Below, one piece after another: positions 1 to 5,215 of a stretch of 5,332 nt of DNA; the stretch's first letter is position 1; each line of letters begins with the position of its first letter. The position numbers and the translations under genes are program-made. Source of the DNA: Candidatus Methanoperedens sp. (GTDB lineage Archaea; Halobacteriota; Methanosarcinia; Methanosarcinales; Methanoperedenaceae); contig JAJRAP010000101.1 in the NCBI GenBank assembly GCA_028679855.1, positions 1 to 5,332 on the forward strand, given 5' to 3'. The notes beneath the pieces were generated by a model. The model did no database searches. It was not told where the DNA came from and was given only the letters and a program-made list of their open reading frames with translations.

Positions 1-1
1 A

Positions 2-181
2 GAACGGAAAAACGGGCAGGTCCTCTCTGTCTCAGGAGATGTGGTCCAGATAATGGACAACGCAGATTATTCAACACTTGAACTGAAGATACCCGAAGAA
101 CTGAAAGGAAAAATTGTTGCAGGAAAAGACATTTCCTATCTTATCTCGATGGGAAAAATGAAGATAGATATGCGTGTGTAG
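2..181 (+). CDS. Translation initiation factor aIF5A, C-terminal part (5' end outside window)
   Basis: Only the last 59 codons and the TAG stop are present; the gene enters from the left edge with its first complete codon at base 2. The visible part reads GQVLSVSGDVVQIMD, then an acidic/proline segment (ELKIPEEL), then VAGKDISYLISMGKMKI. This is the typical second (OB-fold) domain of archaeal aIF5A. The family is the archaeal counterpart of eIF5A and bacterial EF-P; it binds the ribosome and relieves stalling, and acts through a (deoxy)hypusine-modified lysine. That lysine lies in the N-terminal domain and cannot be checked here. The stop codon abuts the ATG of the agmatinase-like gene, in the same frame, so the two are surely one transcript. 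The family call is confident; the promoter and start are not visible. Confidence 0.9.
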   Translation, partial: ERKNGQVLSVSGDVVQIMDNADYSTLELKIPEELKGKIVAGKDISYLISMGKMKIDMRV

Positions 182-1039
182 ATGCAGAATATTCTTTTTG
201 CAGACGCTAACTCCGATTATAAAAAAGCCCGGTATGTGATCTGCGGGGTGCCATTTGACGGCACCTCAAGCTTCAGGACTGGAAGCAGGCTGGCTCCACA
301 GGAGATTAGGGCTGCATCCTATAATTTTGAAACCTATAGCAGCTTTTTCGATATTGACCTAATAGATGTCCAGATCCATGACGCGGGTGACCTTGAGGTA
401 GCCTCAACCATAGATGAGACGCTTGAAATGATATCGGTTGCCGCTGAAAAATATGTCAGGGACGGAAAGCTTCCTATTATGCTCGGAGGAGAACATTCCC
501 TGACTTTTCCTTTTGCAAATGCATGCAAAAATAAATATCCAGACCTTGGTTTTGTTGTCCTTGACGCGCACATGGACCTTAGGCAGGAGTACAGGGGCGA
601 GAAGAACAGCCATGCATGTATCTCAAGCCATATCATCGAGAACGTTACCCAAAAATATGCATCTGTGGGAATCAGGAGTGGCAATAGAGAGGAATACGAT
701 TATGTCAATGTAAACAATATCAAAGTGTTCTCTGCTGAGGATGTCTTTTCAAAGGGCATAGAAAGTGTAATCGATGATATTCGAAAAGAGATAAATGGTC
801 CGATTTACCTCTCGGTGGATATGGACGCCATCGACCCCGCTTATGCCCCTGCGCTCGGGACGCCTGAACCTTATGGATTGACGCCGCGGGATGTAAGGGA
901 AGTAATATCATGTCTGGCACCTAAAATAGTGGGTTTTGACCTTGTAGAAATAGCGCCTGAGTACGACTCCGGCGGAACCTCGATACTGGGAGCAAAGCTT
1001 GTCCGCGATTTTATAGCAGCAAGCGCTCGAGCATTATAA
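182..1039 (+). CDS. speB: Agmatinase-family ureohydrolase (SpeB-like)
   Basis: This 285-residue cytoplasmic enzyme of the arginase/agmatinase family has the usual family length. The binuclear manganese site is complete: GGEH with H105, DAHMD with D128, H130 and D132, and SVDMDAIDP with D213 and D215. GTPEP at 226-230 and a Glu in DLVEIAPE (E256) complete the active site. The expected reaction is agmatine + water to putrescine + urea. In Haloferax volcanii an agmatinase-like protein has been tied to (deoxy)hypusine formation on aIF5A from agmatine, so the direct linkage to aIF5A here suggests the same job. The sequence cannot separate free agmatinase activity from processing of a protein-bound aminobutyl-guanidine group. 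The start at 182 immediately follows the upstream TAG. No Shine-Dalgarno motif lies 5-15 bases before it, so translation probably depends on termination-reinitiation after aIF5A. The N-terminus (SDYKKARYVICGVPFDGTSSFR) fits archaeal members, supporting this start. Confidence 0.9.
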   Translation: MQNILFADANSDYKKARYVICGVPFDGTSSFRTGSRLAPQEIRAASYNFETYSSFFDIDLIDVQIHDAGDLEVASTIDETLEMISVAAEKYVRDGKLPIMLGGEHSLTFPFANACKNKYPDLGFVVLDAHMDLRQEYRGEKNSHACISSHIIENVTQKYASVGIRSGNREEYDYVNVNNIKVFSAEDVFSKGIESVIDDIRKEINGPIYLSVDMDAIDPAYAPALGTPEPYGLTPRDVREVISCLAPKIVGFDLVEIAPEYDSGGTSILGAKLVRDFIAASARAL

Positions 1040-1047
1040 GATTCAGC

Positions 1048-1068
1048 CTTGTTTTTATAACTGTTTAT
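1048..1068 (+). terminator. Possible T-rich archaeal terminator after speB
   Basis: Just after the speB TAA there are two T-rich runs on the coding strand (a run of five T within 1051-1058, and a TTTATT at about 1064-1069). Archaeal RNA polymerase commonly terminates at U-rich stretches without a hairpin. The next gene has its own promoter, which makes termination here plausible. No strong stem precedes the runs, so this is only a suggestion. Confidence 0.35.
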
Positions 1069-1076
1069 TCAGACTG

Positions 1077-1095
1077 AAAAGTTATATATACTTTT
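1077..1095 (+). promoter_or_regulatory. TATA-box promoter of the histone gene, with flanking inverted repeat
   Basis: A TTATATATA box (1082-1090) preceded by an A-rich BRE-like stretch (GAAAA, 1076-1080) lies about 55-60 bases before the histone ATG. A start of transcription roughly 25 bases downstream would fall near 1110-1115 and leave a leader of about 30 bases that includes the ribosome binding site. The box sits between perfect 6-base inverted arms, AAAAGT and ACTTTT, separated by TATATAT. This could be a binding site for a regulator competing with TBP/TFB, or chance symmetry in AT-rich DNA. Confidence 0.7.
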
Positions 1096-1130
1096 ATTTT
1101 CAATTATAAGCAATTGTAGATTTTAATTAA

Positions 1131-1136
1131 GAGGTG
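1131..1136 (+). promoter_or_regulatory. Ribosome binding site of the histone gene
   Basis: GAGGTG, complementary to the 3' end of archaeal 16S rRNA, sits seven bases before the ATG at 1144. It is the strongest Shine-Dalgarno match in the window. It fixes the start of the histone, giving an N-terminal tail about six residues longer than in HMfB. Confidence 0.85.
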
Positions 1137-1143
1137 AAAATAA

Positions 1144-1374
1144 ATGACACAACAGGTACCACCCATTCTTCCACTTGCGCCGGTCGAGCGCATTATCAGA
1201 AAGGCGGGAGCGGATAGGGTGAGTGAAGGGGCAGGATTTGAACTTGCACGAGTTCTTGAGGATTACGGAATTGATGTTTCCCGTGAAGCTATAACCCTGG
1301 CAAAACATGCTGGCAGGACTACAGTCAAAGATGATGATATAAGGCTTGCAGTTGCGAGGATAAAAAAAGGATAA
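1144..1374 (+). CDS. Archaeal histone (HMfB-like, single histone fold)
   Basis: A 76-residue DNA-wrapping protein that forms dimers and larger nucleosome-like stacks on the chromosome. The sequence aligns throughout with HMfB: alpha 1 about 11-20 (LAPVERIIRK), loop 1 AGADRVS, long alpha 2 about 27-54, loop 2 HAGRTTV, and alpha 3 about 62-73. Residues known to matter in HMfB are kept, with an offset of six: R16 and R25 (DNA contacts), G22 (HMfB G16, needed for tight stacking of dimers), H55 and D65 (the His-Asp dimer-dimer contact), R58 and T60. Differences include T51 where HMfB has K45, T59 for K53, and GAG at 29-31 at the start of alpha 2. There is a six-residue N-terminal extension (MTQQVP) but no C-terminal tail. 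The gene has its own promoter and strong SD, and is functionally unrelated to its neighbours. Confidence 0.95.
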   Translation: MTQQVPPILPLAPVERIIRKAGADRVSEGAGFELARVLEDYGIDVSREAITLAKHAGRTTVKDDDIRLAVARIKKG

Positions 1375-1434
1375 TACTCTATAGGTCTTATTTTCAGGAT
1401 GTATCGAGGAAGTTTATCCAACGGAATTGATATC

Positions 1435-1440
1435 TAAGGA
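1435..1440 (+). promoter_or_regulatory. Ribosome binding site of ccdA
   Basis: TAAGGA ends nine bases before the ATG at 1450. An in-frame TAA (1435-1437) overlaps this motif, so 1450 is the first usable ATG and the protein cannot begin further upstream. I see no convincing TATA box in the 75-base gap after the histone gene; ccdA may be read through from the histone promoter or use a weak promoter. Confidence 0.55.
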
Positions 1441-1449
1441 CATTTATTA

Positions 1450-2175
1450 ATGCCAGCAGCGCCGTCAGTAATCCTGGTCTTTATAGCAGGATTTTGGACA
1501 ATATTCACACCGTGCGTACTTCCCATACTTCCAGCAGTGCTGTCGGGTTCCGTTGGGAACAGGTTTCGACCTCTGGCAATTGTCACAGGCATGTCTATTA
1601 CTTTTACTCTTATGGGCATTCTCATTAATGCTGTGGCATCTTTTAGTTTTTTCGCTGAATACCTGCGCTGGTTCTCGATATTTTTTATAATATCTATGGG
1701 AGCCATCCTTTTTGACGATGATGTGAACCAGTCGTATGTGAAGATCTCAAGCTCTGTTGTGAACTCTGCTCGTGAACGCATGTCGTTCCTCGGCAATATG
1801 GCATCGAAAGCCCCCAGTGGAGGGATTGCAGGCGGACTATTCCTCGGAATGTCCCTCGGCATTTTGTGGATACCCTGTGTCGGACCCATTCTGGGAGCGG
1901 TATTCGCATTTATTCAGGTAAGTACAGGGGGCACTGACATAGCATACGCAACCTTTCTTCTTGTCATATATTCGATAGGCGTCAGTCTTCCGATGCTTAT
2001 AATAGCCTATTCAGGGAAAATCGTCTCAGGAAATGTCAAATGGTTCGTACAGAGAGGGCATTTCTTTAAAAAACTTTCTGGACTGATACTCATTCTTGTA
2101 GGGCTTATGATGCTTTTCGGGATAGATAAGATGATCCAGGCAGCGCTTTTGCCTTATTTCACCGTGTATTTCTGA
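1450..2175 (+). CDS. ccdA: CcdA / DsbD-beta-type membrane thiol electron transporter
   Basis: The 241-residue, strongly hydrophobic protein has about six membrane helices (roughly 6-30, 42-63, 72-88, 124-150, 165-187 and 208-225). These form two antiparallel halves typical of CcdA, the short relative of the DsbD membrane domain. It has exactly two cysteines, one in each half: C22 in TPCVLP and C143 in IPCVGP. These proline-framed cysteines are the redox pair of the family. They take electrons from cytoplasmic thioredoxin and pass them to a thioredoxin-like protein on the outer face. The downstream gene encodes just such a protein, followed by CcmF, so the role here is most likely keeping apocytochrome c heme-binding cysteines reduced. 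The polar stretch at 89-120 is a cytoplasmic or outer loop between the halves. There is no signal peptide beyond helix 1. The family call is firm; the partner is inferred from position. Confidence 0.9.
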   Translation: MPAAPSVILVFIAGFWTIFTPCVLPILPAVLSGSVGNRFRPLAIVTGMSITFTLMGILINAVASFSFFAEYLRWFSIFFIISMGAILFDDDVNQSYVKISSSVVNSARERMSFLGNMASKAPSGGIAGGLFLGMSLGILWIPCVGPILGAVFAFIQVSTGGTDIAYATFLLVIYSIGVSLPMLIIAYSGKIVSGNVKWFVQRGHFFKKLSGLILILVGLMMLFGIDKMIQAALLPYFTVYF

Positions 2176-2220
2176 GGCTAAATGAATAAAAACGACGTGA
2201 ATAACGGAAACATCGATAAA

Positions 2221-2239
2221 CCATATAATCTTATATAGG
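2221..2239 (+). promoter_or_regulatory. Probable TATA promoter of the thioredoxin-ccmF pair
   Basis: The 87-base gap after ccdA contains overlapping AT boxes: ATATAA (2223-2228) and TTATATA (2231-2237). They form a near-palindrome CC-ATATAA-TC-TTATAT-A-GG. Transcription from the first box would start near 2250 and from the second near 2260, giving a very short leader. This suggests the last two genes can be expressed separately from ccdA. No clear purine-rich BRE precedes the second box. Confidence 0.5.
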
Positions 2240-2250
2240 TCAAACAATTT

Positions 2251-2254
2251 AGGA
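2251..2254 (+). promoter_or_regulatory. Weak ribosome binding site of the thioredoxin-like gene
   Basis: AGGA ends eight bases before the ATG at 2263 and supports that start. The start gives a lysine-rich N-terminus followed directly by a hydrophobic anchor, as expected for an exported, membrane-tethered protein. Confidence 0.5.
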
Positions 2255-2262
2255 ACAATATT

Positions 2263-2754
2263 ATGAAAACCAAGAAACTGACCACAATATTGGTGTTGAT
2301 AATGATCCTTGCCATCGCGGTCGGAACATACAACATCTCCCTTTCCGAGTTCAGATTGAGCGATAAGAACAACTCTTATCTTGCAGGTCTCACATGGTAC
2401 CGCTCTGCTCCAGGTCTTGAGAAAGGTTTCGAGGTGGCTTCACAGGAAAATAAGCCAATTGCGGTTTATTTCTGGGCAATATGGTGCCAGTACTGCGCAC
2501 GATTCCAGACAGACACGCTCGGGAACCCGCAGGTAAAGAAGATGCTTGAAAACGATTTTGTACTCGTTGCAATAGACCTAGATGTTGAAGACTCCGTTTC
2601 ATATAAATCATACAATTACTATGGAAGACCTCCACCCAAAGTACTGTTCCTCGATCCAAGCGGGAAGGAACTGGCTGGGATATATGGCGCGCAGGATGCA
2701 GCCTATTTCATTTCTGTTGCAACAAAGGTGAGAGATCAGGTCAGGAGCAAATAA
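2263..2754 (+). CDS. Membrane-anchored thioredoxin-like protein, probable CcdA partner in cytochrome c maturation
   Basis: The 163-residue protein starts with MKTKK and a hydrophobic segment at about 7-22 (TTILVLIMILAIAVGT). This is a signal anchor that would leave the rest outside the cell membrane. The thioredoxin fold follows: a beta strand KPIAVYFWA (64-72), the active site W74-C75-Q76-Y77-C78, and a probable cis-proline at P125 in GRPPPKVLF. The DPSG turn (131-134) sits where KNG lies in thioredoxin. C75 and C78 are the only cysteines. The stretch after the active site (TLGNPQVKKMLENDFVLVAIDLD) resembles the C-terminal domain of DsbD and the Thioredoxin_7 group more than classic CcmG. 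It lies between ccdA and ccmF, one base from the latter, so it most likely takes electrons from CcdA and reduces CXXCH cysteines of apocytochromes. It is not clear whether it should be called CcmG, ResA or a DsbD-gamma equivalent. Confidence 0.85.
   Translation: MKTKKLTTILVLIMILAIAVGTYNISLSEFRLSDKNNSYLAGLTWYRSAPGLEKGFEVASQENKPIAVYFWAIWCQYCARFQTDTLGNPQVKKMLENDFVLVAIDLDVEDSVSYKSYNYYGRPPPKVLFLDPSGKELAGIYGAQDAAYFISVATKVRDQVRSK
2743..2747 (+). promoter_or_regulatory. Ribosome binding site of ccmF inside the thioredoxin-like gene
   Basis: AGGAG, within the last codons of the upstream gene, ends eight bases before the ATG at 2756. Only one base separates the TAA of the upstream gene from this ATG, so the two genes are co-transcribed and probably translationally coupled. 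Confidence 0.7.
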
Positions 2755-2755
2755 T

Positions 2756-5161
2756 ATGATCAATTTTGGGAATGCATTACTTTACGCCAGCATTGTGGTA
2801 AGCGCAGCCGCGCTTCTCGGATTGTTGTTGAAAGAATTTAAAAGAGGCGAAGTTTTTACAAAGCTTGTTACGCCTGCAATACTTTTGTCTACTGGGCTTC
2901 TCACATTTGCCTACTTTCTGCTCACCTATTATTTTGTTGTTAGCAACTTTAGCTACAGGTATGTGTCGCAGTGGAGTAGCCAAAACCTTCCCTTAATATA
3001 TAAAATATCTGGCACATGGGGAGGGCAAGAAGGCACATACCTTTTATGGGTACTGGTGATATTCCTTTCTGCTTCATGGCTTGCACTTGAAACCAAGCAC
3101 GCGACTCCGCTCTCCAGGAGAACGCAGATAATAACCTTGGTTGTAGGTATATTCTTTATTGTATTAACGATAATTCAGACACCATTCTCTACATGGTTGG
3201 AGTTCTTCAACCAACAAGCAGTTACCTATAGTGCACCTCTTGAGAATGTAATCAGATTTTATGAGCAGCAATATCCACAGTATGGTCTCTTTTCTATGGA
3301 AAAGGGTTTTATCGAGGGTAGTGGTCTAAATATACAACTGGTAAATTTCTGGATGGTAATCCATCCCCCACTGATTTTCATTGGTTATGCAGCCACCACA
3401 ATTCCTTTTGCTGCCGCAATCGTGTATCTGTTGACTAAAGTTGATGGCTGGGAGGAATTGAGCAGACAATGGGCACGTTTCACATGGCTGTTCATGGGGA
3501 TGGGCATTGCAGTAGGAGGTGTCTGGGCATATGTGGCATTAGGTTGGGGTGGGTTCTGGGCATGGGACCCAGTTGAGACGGCGTCATTCATACCCTGGCT
3601 GACGCTCACTGGTTTTCTTCATTCAGCAGCCCTTCATAGAAAAAATAAAACAAATTTCTCGATAGCTGCTCCAATGCTGGCAGTAGCTACTTTCATCTTA
3701 GTATTATATGCAGCCATCGTTGTCAGGAGTGGTCTTTTTAGCTCACTCCATACATTTGGAGAATCTTCAACAGGAACGGTACTAATCACAGCAATTCTGA
3801 TAATCGCGCTTGTTTCTCTTGCTCTGGGTATGCGTAGATACTTTGAGGAGCCTGAGACTGTGGAAGAAGACAGGGGATTCTGGAACAAAACGAATATCTT
3901 CTACGTCACCCTCTTGCTCTTCGTAGTTCTTGCATTCGTATCTTTCTGGGGTATTTCTTACCCTGCGTTCATCCAGATCACACAGAACGTGAAAGTGAAC
4001 GTAGCGTCAGATACCAAGAACTTCTTCAATGCATGGAGCTATCCTTTCACGCTGGTATTGCTTCTTGCCATGGGATTCTGCCTGAACTATAAAGAAGCTG
4101 AAAAAGAAAAACAGAAGAAGACAGTGTTTATCGTGATGGCGCTTACTATACTGACCATGCTGCCGCGCACAGAAAATTTCTATGTGCTCGACCATAACAG
4201 CCCCTTCTGGGTAAGGGAGCCTGAAATATATAAATTAATAGGGAGTATCTCCTTATTGTCGATTTTCTCACCTCTGATTTACGCTGGGGCATCAGTCATA
4301 GAGTACCTTTATGGATATATGCACACGGCAACCCTGCGTGTGAGGCTGAAAGGGATTGGCATCACGATGATTCATATCGCTGTTGTACTGATAATTCTGG
4401 GGGTTGTAGTCAGTTCAACAAAAACAATAGATATGGGTTATATAAATATACCAATTGCGGCACAGGGACAGCTCTTTGACGTAGGCAATGATTACGGAAT
4501 AAGGGTGATCGAGCTGTCATCGTACAGCCTGGCAGAGAGTAGTTCCGCGAGTGGAACTAAGATATCAGATATACTTTCCAATCCGACAGGATTTGGCAGT
4601 GGTAATATCCAGGTAAGCGGTAAGGTAACTGAGGTATTATATACTCAGACCGAAACACCCCAAGTCACATATACCGCATATATCAAGCTCGATGACGGCA
4701 CGGGCAGCATCTGGGCTGCAACACAGGCTGCTGAACCCATATCCATTTCTGAAGGAAGCACGCTGTCTGTAAAGGGTTTCCTGATGGCTGATTTCAAGAG
4801 TTCTTCCATCAACAGAACTTTCCCCTTAGTAATATTCTCGCGCCCTGATGAAGTCAGCGAGGTGCAGGGATCAGGCAAATACAATGTCCAGAGCGTCAAA
4901 CTCGAGGTCTACCAGGGGAATAACAAGATCGGAAGCGGCACAGCGGAATACCTCGAAGGAGGAGGCACCTTCCCTATGGTCAGCCCTTCCTTAGGTCTTT
5001 TCGCTGGTGACGTATATGTCATATTCCAGGGAACAGGCGGCGGCGCGATCCCTCTGACGCTTAAGATAATCCCTGCTATTGATCTTGCCTGGATCGGCAT
5101 CATACTCTTTGCGGTCGGGATAATCCTGATAATGCTTGTAAAATCAAAAGCAAGAGATTAA
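2756..5161 (+). CDS. ccmF: Cytochrome c heme lyase subunit CcmF with enlarged outer domain
   Basis: An 801-residue membrane protein of the heme-handling WWD family, system I cytochrome c maturation. About fifteen helices are visible, matching E. coli CcmF (around 650 residues). The WWD motif is WGGFWAWDPVE at 264-274. All four family histidines are present: P-His1 H203 (MVIHPPLIFIGY), TM-His1 H289 (GFLHSAALH), P-His2 H332 (VRSGLFSSLHTF) and TM-His2 H540 (ITMIHIAVV). In the family the TM histidines bind a b heme and the P histidines with the WWD loop hold incoming heme. The outer region between H540 and the last helix (776-796) spans about 220 residues, roughly twice the usual size. Its two ends match the normal CcmF beta domain (FDVGNDYGIRVIELSSY; VKLEVYQGNNKIGSG and LGLFAGDVYVIFQ), and an OB-fold-like insert lies between. 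The loop before H203 is also longer than usual. Other ccm genes (A, B, C, E) are not in the window. It ends in tandem stops TAATAA. Confidence 0.95.
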   Translation: MINFGNALLYASIVVSAAALLGLLLKEFKRGEVFTKLVTPAILLSTGLLTFAYFLLTYYFVVSNFSYRYVSQWSSQNLPLIYKISGTWGGQEGTYLLWVLVIFLSASWLALETKHATPLSRRTQIITLVVGIFFIVLTIIQTPFSTWLEFFNQQAVTYSAPLENVIRFYEQQYPQYGLFSMEKGFIEGSGLNIQLVNFWMVIHPPLIFIGYAATTIPFAAAIVYLLTKVDGWEELSRQWARFTWLFMGMGIAVGGVWAYVALGWGGFWAWDPVETASFIPWLTLTGFLHSAALHRKNKTNFSIAAPMLAVATFILVLYAAIVVRSGLFSSLHTFGESSTGTVLITAILIIALVSLALGMRRYFEEPETVEEDRGFWNKTNIFYVTLLLFVVLAFVSFWGISYPAFIQITQNVKVNVASDTKNFFNAWSYPFTLVLLLAMGFCLNYKEAEKEKQKKTVFIVMALTILTMLPRTENFYVLDHNSPFWVREPEIYKLIGSISLLSIFSPLIYAGASVIEYLYGYMHTATLRVRLKGIGITMIHIAVVLIILGVVVSSTKTIDMGYINIPIAAQGQLFDVGNDYGIRVIELSSYSLAESSSASGTKISDILSNPTGFGSGNIQVSGKVTEVLYTQTETPQVTYTAYIKLDDGTGSIWAATQAAEPISISEGSTLSVKGFLMADFKSSSINRTFPLVIFSRPDEVSEVQGSGKYNVQSVKLEVYQGNNKIGSGTAEYLEGGGTFPMVSPSLGLFAGDVYVIFQGTGGGAIPLTLKIIPAIDLAWIGIILFAVGIILIMLVKSKARD
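4598..4840 (+). other. Predicted OB-fold domain inserted in the outer domain of CcmF
   Basis: Residues about 615-695 of the ccmF product have the beta-strand rhythm of a small OB fold of the tRNA_anti/archaeal type. The segments are IQVSGKVTEVLYT, then TYTAYIKLDDGTGSIWAAT (with the characteristic LDDGTGSIW at 645-653), then ISEGSTLSVKGFL and a closing strand LVIFS. Canonical CcmF proteins go from the first outer beta strands straight to the VRLEV-type strand, without this block. The heme chaperone CcmE is also an OB-fold protein, but the insert has no histidine and no cysteine and therefore no CcmE-type heme ligand. The call is made by eye from motif and strand pattern; the function is unknown. 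Confidence 0.6.
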
Positions 5162-5175
5162 TAAGTATCAAGAAA

Positions 5176-5201
5176 GCCCCTATCGGGGCAATTTAGTTTT
5201 T
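5176..5201 (+). terminator. Hairpin plus T tract after ccmF
   Basis: GCCCC-TATC-GGGGC (5176-5189) can form a five-pair GC stem with a four-base loop, and a run of five T follows at 5197-5201. It begins 14 bases after the ccmF stop, so it is well placed to end the operon. The seven-base gap between stem and T run is longer than in classic intrinsic terminators; in archaea the T run alone may do the work. Confidence 0.55.
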
Positions 5202-5215
5202 GAAAGTGTTCAAAA
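5198..5215. repeat. Perfect inverted repeat TTTTGAA-AGTG-TTCAAAA
   Basis: Seven-base perfect arms separated by AGTG overlap the T tract of the presumed terminator. It could be a second terminator stem acting in either direction or a small operator for something to the right. No gene that it would control is visible. Confidence 0.5.

Noticed and set aside
334..684. A 116-codon minus-strand frame opposite the agmatinase gene.
   Set aside because: It is a shadow of a gene with complete catalytic motifs; it has no recognisable domain and no promoter or ribosome binding site.
1399..1437. A 12-codon frame before ccdA whose stop overlaps the ccdA ribosome binding site; possible leader peptide.
   Set aside because: It has no ribosome binding site of its own and no codon bias suggesting attenuation; a frame this short is expected by chance.
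1434..1889. A 151-codon open frame on the minus strand opposite ccdA.
   Set aside because: It is antisense to a clearly recognised gene, has no family features, and its composition is what the reverse of a membrane protein gene would give.
2182..2238. An 18-codon reading frame (MNKNDVNNGNID...) just after ccdA with a GAGG four bases upstream.
   Set aside because: It is very short, the GAGG is too close to the ATG, its composition simply follows AT-rich DNA, and it overlaps the presumed promoter of the next gene.
3014..3037. CcmF has GGQEG (Q91) where proteobacterial members have GGHEG.
   Set aside because: This position is not one of the four heme-related histidines, and as I recall glutamine occurs here in many non-proteobacterial relatives, so it is not an anomaly.
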